A DNA stretch of 64,000 bases, from assembly GCF_900176505.1 (NCBI RefSeq), contig NZ_FWYB01000002.1, positions 645,237-709,236 on the forward strand. The letters are read 5' to 3'. The stretch comes from Pedobacter nyackensis. GTDB lineage: Bacteria; Bacteroidota; Bacteroidia; Sphingobacteriales; Sphingobacteriaceae. Under the pieces are notes generated by a model, which worked only from the letters and a program-made list of their open reading frames with translations, was not told the origin of the DNA and ran no database searches. Each line of letters opens with the position of its first letter. Within the stretch, counting starts at the first letter, position 1. Of this stretch, positions 60,619 through 64,000 are shown one piece after another. The position numbers and the translations under genes were made by a program.

Positions 60619-63102
60619 TTAATTCACTAAGAAAACAGCGTTCGCAAACATTTGTTTTCCATTTTCCCAAAAAGAACGAAAAAGTACGCTGGCACCAAAA
60701 TAAACAACTACGCCTTTTCCTTCAGGTTGCACACCAAAAAGCATCCCGTTACCTAGCTTTTTAAGCGCCCCCTCACCGGCAATTCCAGCTACATAACTGC
60801 CCGATTTCAGAATACCAGTGTTCCAGCCCCGATTAAGAAACTCATACAGCCTGTCGTCCGTTTTTAAAGTATAATAATAATTACCCAGCCCGGCCGAGAT
60901 CGGATGGCTCCGGTCAAGTTCAACCTTCAAGATAGCACCAGGAATTGCATTGGATAAATTAGCTTGTTTTCTGTCCTGGTATTTTAATACAGAATTCGCC
61001 GCAAGCTCATCCTTAAAATATTCTTTCTTTTGAATATCAAACGGTTTTTTACCGATAACACTTAATATCGCGTCTTCTATCAGAATCAACTTCCCGCCAA
61101 TCTTTATCCAATCCTGTATTTTTTCATTCAAATTCTCTCCATACGATCCATCCGGAAGAATCAACGTATTTACCTTATTAATATCAAGGTTATTAATATC
61201 ATCAACCCCTATTGTCGTTACAGGATAACCCAATTCTTGCTCAAAGAAATGCCAAACCTCCCCCATACTTTGTGCCGAAACATCCGGCCCGGCAACAACC
61301 GCCACCTTTGGCACAGTCAAAGCAGGGTAAACTGACGATCCAAAATCCTTGCCCTTATCTACAAAACCACCCGTTACAGGGTAAAACAAAGTCTTCCATT
61401 GCTTTTCTATATCAGCAATTTTGGTCGACAAAGCTTTCACCGTACGTTCATTCTCAACTCTGTATACCAGCAATGTCCCTACCGGGTAAGCCCTTCCTCC
61501 AGCTGAAAACCCTTCCTCAGCAACCCGAACCTTTATCCCGGCATTCTGCAACGCGATCAGCACCTTTGCATCGTCAATAGAATTCCAGGGCAAAAGCCAT
61601 GCATAAGGATTTTGCCCATTGCCCGGTACCCCTGGCTCTTCAACAGACAGGTACTTACCTTTTATGGATTCTTTAACCGCATAAGCATTTAATCCATAAG
61701 CATAAGGCAGGGCCCATGCAGTGATGTCATAGGTATTTGAATCTTTAACGCTGGTTTGTGGCTCAAAGAGCACATTTGCCAATACCGCTGCAGGTTGTGC
61801 CAGATTTACAATCAAATCATTCCTTTCTATTTTAAAGCCATCCGTTTTCCCGGTTTCATAATTAAAACCCGTCATCGACTGCGTTCCTCCAAAAGCGAAC
61901 TCCACCCCATTCTTCTTTAAAAGCTGGGCCATTCGCTTCAGTTTGCCCAGATTTTGTCCCTTTACCACATAGCTCTTAAAAATTCCCGGAGGATTAACCA
62001 AGGCCTTTTCAAAGTACTTTCTAAACTCATCAACCAGCTTATCGGAATGCTTTGACACCGTTTCAAGTGTAGCCATACCGGCTGTATAATGATGGGCGAT
62101 CCGATCCTTTAACGTCAATGTATCCCCGTCAATGGTAACTACAGCCAAGCCCGCACCTATTCCTCCCTGTTCATAAGTCATACCTATAGCACCATTATAC
62201 AAAGGATAAGTATCCCCATACGAAGGATACAGCAAATCAAACTGCTCCCTGGTAAAATACTTCCAGCCCTTCTGATCAAAATATTTCGCATTGTTCTTAC
62301 CAACCGTCATCTGAAATTCCCTTTGCCAGGCGGTTACATCCTGGTGTATCGGCTCAGCTGCCGGGGCAAAATAATAAGGTTCATTGTAATTCTGTTCATG
62401 AAAATCAACATGAACTTCAGGCATCCACGCGCGATACAAAACCAATCGCTGCTGTGTTTCAACCTGCGATTGCCAGGCCCAGTCGCGATTCAAATCAAAA
62501 TAATAATGATTAGAACGACCAGCAGGCCAGGGTTCTATGTGCTCCCTTGCCATCGGATTGGGATTAGGCTTTATACCCGCAACACTATTAAAATAGCTCA
62601 CATAACGCTCCCTGCCATCTGGATTTAGACACGGATCAATAACAACTACAGCATTCCTTAGCCATTCTTCAATACTCGACGTTTTAGCTTCTACAAGCGC
62701 ATACAAGGTCTTTATTGCAGTTTCCGTTGAACTGACCTCATTCCCATGCACATTATAACTTAGCCACAATATAGGCGGCTGCTTAGCTAATTTTACACTT
62801 ACTTTCTGCCCCTTACTTAAATCCAGATTGTTCTTCCTGATCTGCTCCAGTTTTTCCATGTTCCCCTTTGCAGATACAATCGCCACCAGTAGCTCACGAC
62901 CTTCATAGCTCTTCCCGTAACTCACAATCTTTACGTTCTTAGTAGCCTTCCCCAGGTATTTGAAATACTCCAGTACCTTTTCATGCGGAGTAAACTTGCT
63001 TCCTAAAGGATAGCCTAAAAACTCATCCGGCGACTTTACTTGCGCTTTTACAGCACCAATCCCCAATAATAAAAACAGAAATGGAAGCAGAAAGTATTTC
63101 AT
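60619..63102 (-). CDS. Secreted M14-family zinc carboxypeptidase
   Basis: The 827-residue protein has a signal peptide (ending AVKAQ). Zinc ligands are seen in YNVHGNEVSS (His119, Glu122), with DPCLNPDGRERY near residue 155 and HVDFHEQNYNEP near residue 233 (His), and TYEQGG near residue 318 gives the general base Glu. The C-terminal 400 residues are additional domains without a known motif. The location is probably periplasmic or outer membrane. It follows the second SusC/D operon by 185 bases of A/T-rich sequence without a clear terminator. Confidence 0.88.
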   Translation of the reverse strand: MKYFLLPFLFLLLGIGAVKAQVKSPDEFLGYPLGSKFTPHEKVLEYFKYLGKATKNVKIVSYGKSYEGRELLVAIVSAKGNMEKLEQIRKNNLDLSKGQKVSVKLAKQPPILWLSYNVHGNEVSSTETAIKTLYALVEAKTSSIEEWLRNAVVVIDPCLNPDGRERYVSYFNSVAGIKPNPNPMAREHIEPWPAGRSNHYYFDLNRDWAWQSQVETQQRLVLYRAWMPEVHVDFHEQNYNEPYYFAPAAEPIHQDVTAWQREFQMTVGKNNAKYFDQKGWKYFTREQFDLLYPSYGDTYPLYNGAIGMTYEQGGIGAGLAVVTIDGDTLTLKDRIAHHYTAGMATLETVSKHSDKLVDEFRKYFEKALVNPPGIFKSYVVKGQNLGKLKRMAQLLKKNGVEFAFGGTQSMTGFNYETGKTDGFKIERNDLIVNLAQPAAVLANVLFEPQTSVKDSNTYDITAWALPYAYGLNAYAVKESIKGKYLSVEEPGVPGNGQNPYAWLLPWNSIDDAKVLIALQNAGIKVRVAEEGFSAGGRAYPVGTLLVYRVENERTVKALSTKIADIEKQWKTLFYPVTGGFVDKGKDFGSSVYPALTVPKVAVVAGPDVSAQSMGEVWHFFEQELGYPVTTIGVDDINNLDINKVNTLILPDGSYGENLNEKIQDWIKIGGKLILIEDAILSVIGKKPFDIQKKEYFKDELAANSVLKYQDRKQANLSNAIPGAILKVELDRSHPISAGLGNYYYTLKTDDRLYEFLNRGWNTGILKSGSYVAGIAGEGALKKLGNGMLFGVQPEGKGVVVYFGASVLFRSFWENGKQMFANAVFLVN

Positions 63103-63189
63103 AATGAGGAATTAATATACCAAAGTACTAAAGAATATTTTTTGTTTCTCTTTCATAGTGTAATTTTACCAATCATTATCAATAAACAT

Positions 63190-64000
63190 ATGGCCAACAT
63201 CGAATCTTTATATCAGCATTTCCTCAATCATCCAACCATCTGCACAGACACGAGGAACATCGTTGATGGCTGCTTATTCTTTGCCCTTAAAGGAGATAAA
63301 TTTGACGCCAACACATTTGCCACGCAAGCCATCAACCAGGGGGCTGCATATGCCATTATTGACAATGAAACCTATCTTACCGGCGATCGATGCATCCTTG
63401 TTGCTGATGTTTTAACCACGCTACAGGATCTGGCCCGTCATCACCGCAACCAACTCAGTATCCCTGTTATTGGTTTAACAGGAAGCAATGGGAAAACCAC
63501 CACCAAAGAACTGATCAAGGCCGTACTTTCGCAGAAATACCAAACCTTTGCGACCAAAGGAAACCTAAACAACCATATTGGTGTTCCACTTTCCATCCTT
63601 TCCCTTACCTCAAAAACAGAAATTGCGGTAATAGAGATGGGAGCAAATCACCAAAAAGAAATCGAATTTCTGTGCGGTATAGCCCAACCTACACACGGAT
63701 TGATCACCAATATCGGTATGGCCCACTTAGATGGCTTTGGCGGCTTTGAAGGCGTAAAAAAAGGGAAAGCAGAATTGTTCGCCTACCTCAAAGCACATGA
63801 AGGTTTTGCTTTCATCAATCGCAACAACCCCTACTTAATGGAGATGAGTGAAAAAGCCAATCTCAATAAAATTATTTATTACGGAACAGAAGAAATCAAT
63901 ACCGTATATGGCCGGTTAATCAAATCCGATCCATTTATCGAACTCAGTTGGAGTAGTAAATCAGGCTCATTTAACACAGAAGCGCAGCTTACAGGAACCT
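63190..64000 (+). CDS. murF: UDP-N-acetylmuramoyl-tripeptide:D-Ala-D-Ala ligase, N-terminal part (runs off the window)
   Basis: The frame is open from the ATG at 63190 to the window edge (270 codons). It begins MANIESLYQHFLNHPTICTD, has TRNIVDGCLFFALKGDKFD near residue 21, the P-loop GLTGSNGKTTTKELI near residue 96, NLNNHIGVPLSIL near 132 and EMGANHQKEI with the later TNIGMAHLDGFGG. MurF adds D-Ala-D-Ala to UDP-MurNAc-tripeptide in the cytoplasm. The region between it and the M14 gene (63103-63189) holds no clear promoter pair. Confidence 0.94.
   Translation, partial: MANIESLYQHFLNHPTICTDTRNIVDGCLFFALKGDKFDANTFATQAINQGAAYAIIDNETYLTGDRCILVADVLTTLQDLARHHRNQLSIPVIGLTGSNGKTTTKELIKAVLSQKYQTFATKGNLNNHIGVPLSILSLTSKTEIAVIEMGANHQKEIEFLCGIAQPTHGLITNIGMAHLDGFGGFEGVKKGKAELFAYLKAHEGFAFINRNNPYLMEMSEKANLNKIIYYGTEEINTVYGRLIKSDPFIELSWSSKSGSFNTEAQLTGT

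Overview
The window looks like a chromosomal segment of a Bacteroidota bacterium of the Sphingobacteriaceae type (Pedobacter-like). Supporting signs are two SusC/SusD pairs, a surface protein with a gliding/T9SS type C-terminal domain, a DUF4407 protein, -7 elements of the TAnnTTTG type, few Shine-Dalgarno sequences and AT-rich leaders. The genus is an inference; no 16S gene is present.

Layout. 1-3.3 kb: 5' part of nagA, then the leftward ribosomal operon rplM-rpsI-rpsB-tsf with a clear promoter and a possible attenuator before tsf. 3.3-19.8 kb: housekeeping and envelope genes, including a possible small RNA, an MBL/beta-CASP hydrolase, a methyltransferase, peptidase T, a rhomboid protease, a dipeptide epimerase, a rhodanese, an M28 peptidase, a large beta-helix surface protein and a luciferase-like oxidoreductase. 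19.9-27.8 kb: a surface-polysaccharide export locus (methyltransferase, polysaccharide deacetylase, Wzm/Wzt-type ABC transporter, three glycosyltransferase genes).

27.9-44.2 kb is the accessory part. It begins with a visibly GC-richer catabolic cluster (AraC regulator, epimerase-like TIM barrel, mandelate-racemase-type enolase, VOC protein, 2-hydroxyacid dehydrogenase, ThuA-like protein, and a very large SGNH / propeller / HEAT / cytochrome c fusion). A hipBA locus with palindromic operators follows, then a patchwork of secreted, truncated and immunity-like genes (including a Tai4-like lipoprotein behind the decayed end of another gene). The patchwork ends at a tRNA-Arg(CCU) gene. The last 13-14 bases of that tRNA gene recur twice to its left, each time joined to the same 131-base sequence, as expected for tandem integrations at a tRNA. 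Three copies of an intergenic element lie in this part, two of them complete hairpins whose inner stems differ by compensatory changes. Each sits 26-27 bases before a start codon.

44.2-64 kb: a HEPN-domain protein divergent from an XRE regulator, an unknown protein behind four 11-base tandem repeats, metG, an LD-carboxypeptidase, two SusC/SusD operons (with a short transposase-like remnant between them), an M14 carboxypeptidase and the 5' part of murF.

The strongest candidates for something undescribed are the stop-to-start hairpin elements (29.9, 31.7 and 39.4 kb) and the one- or two-gene cassettes stacked at tRNA-Arg (40.8-44.1 kb). All function calls come from reading motifs; no database search was run.
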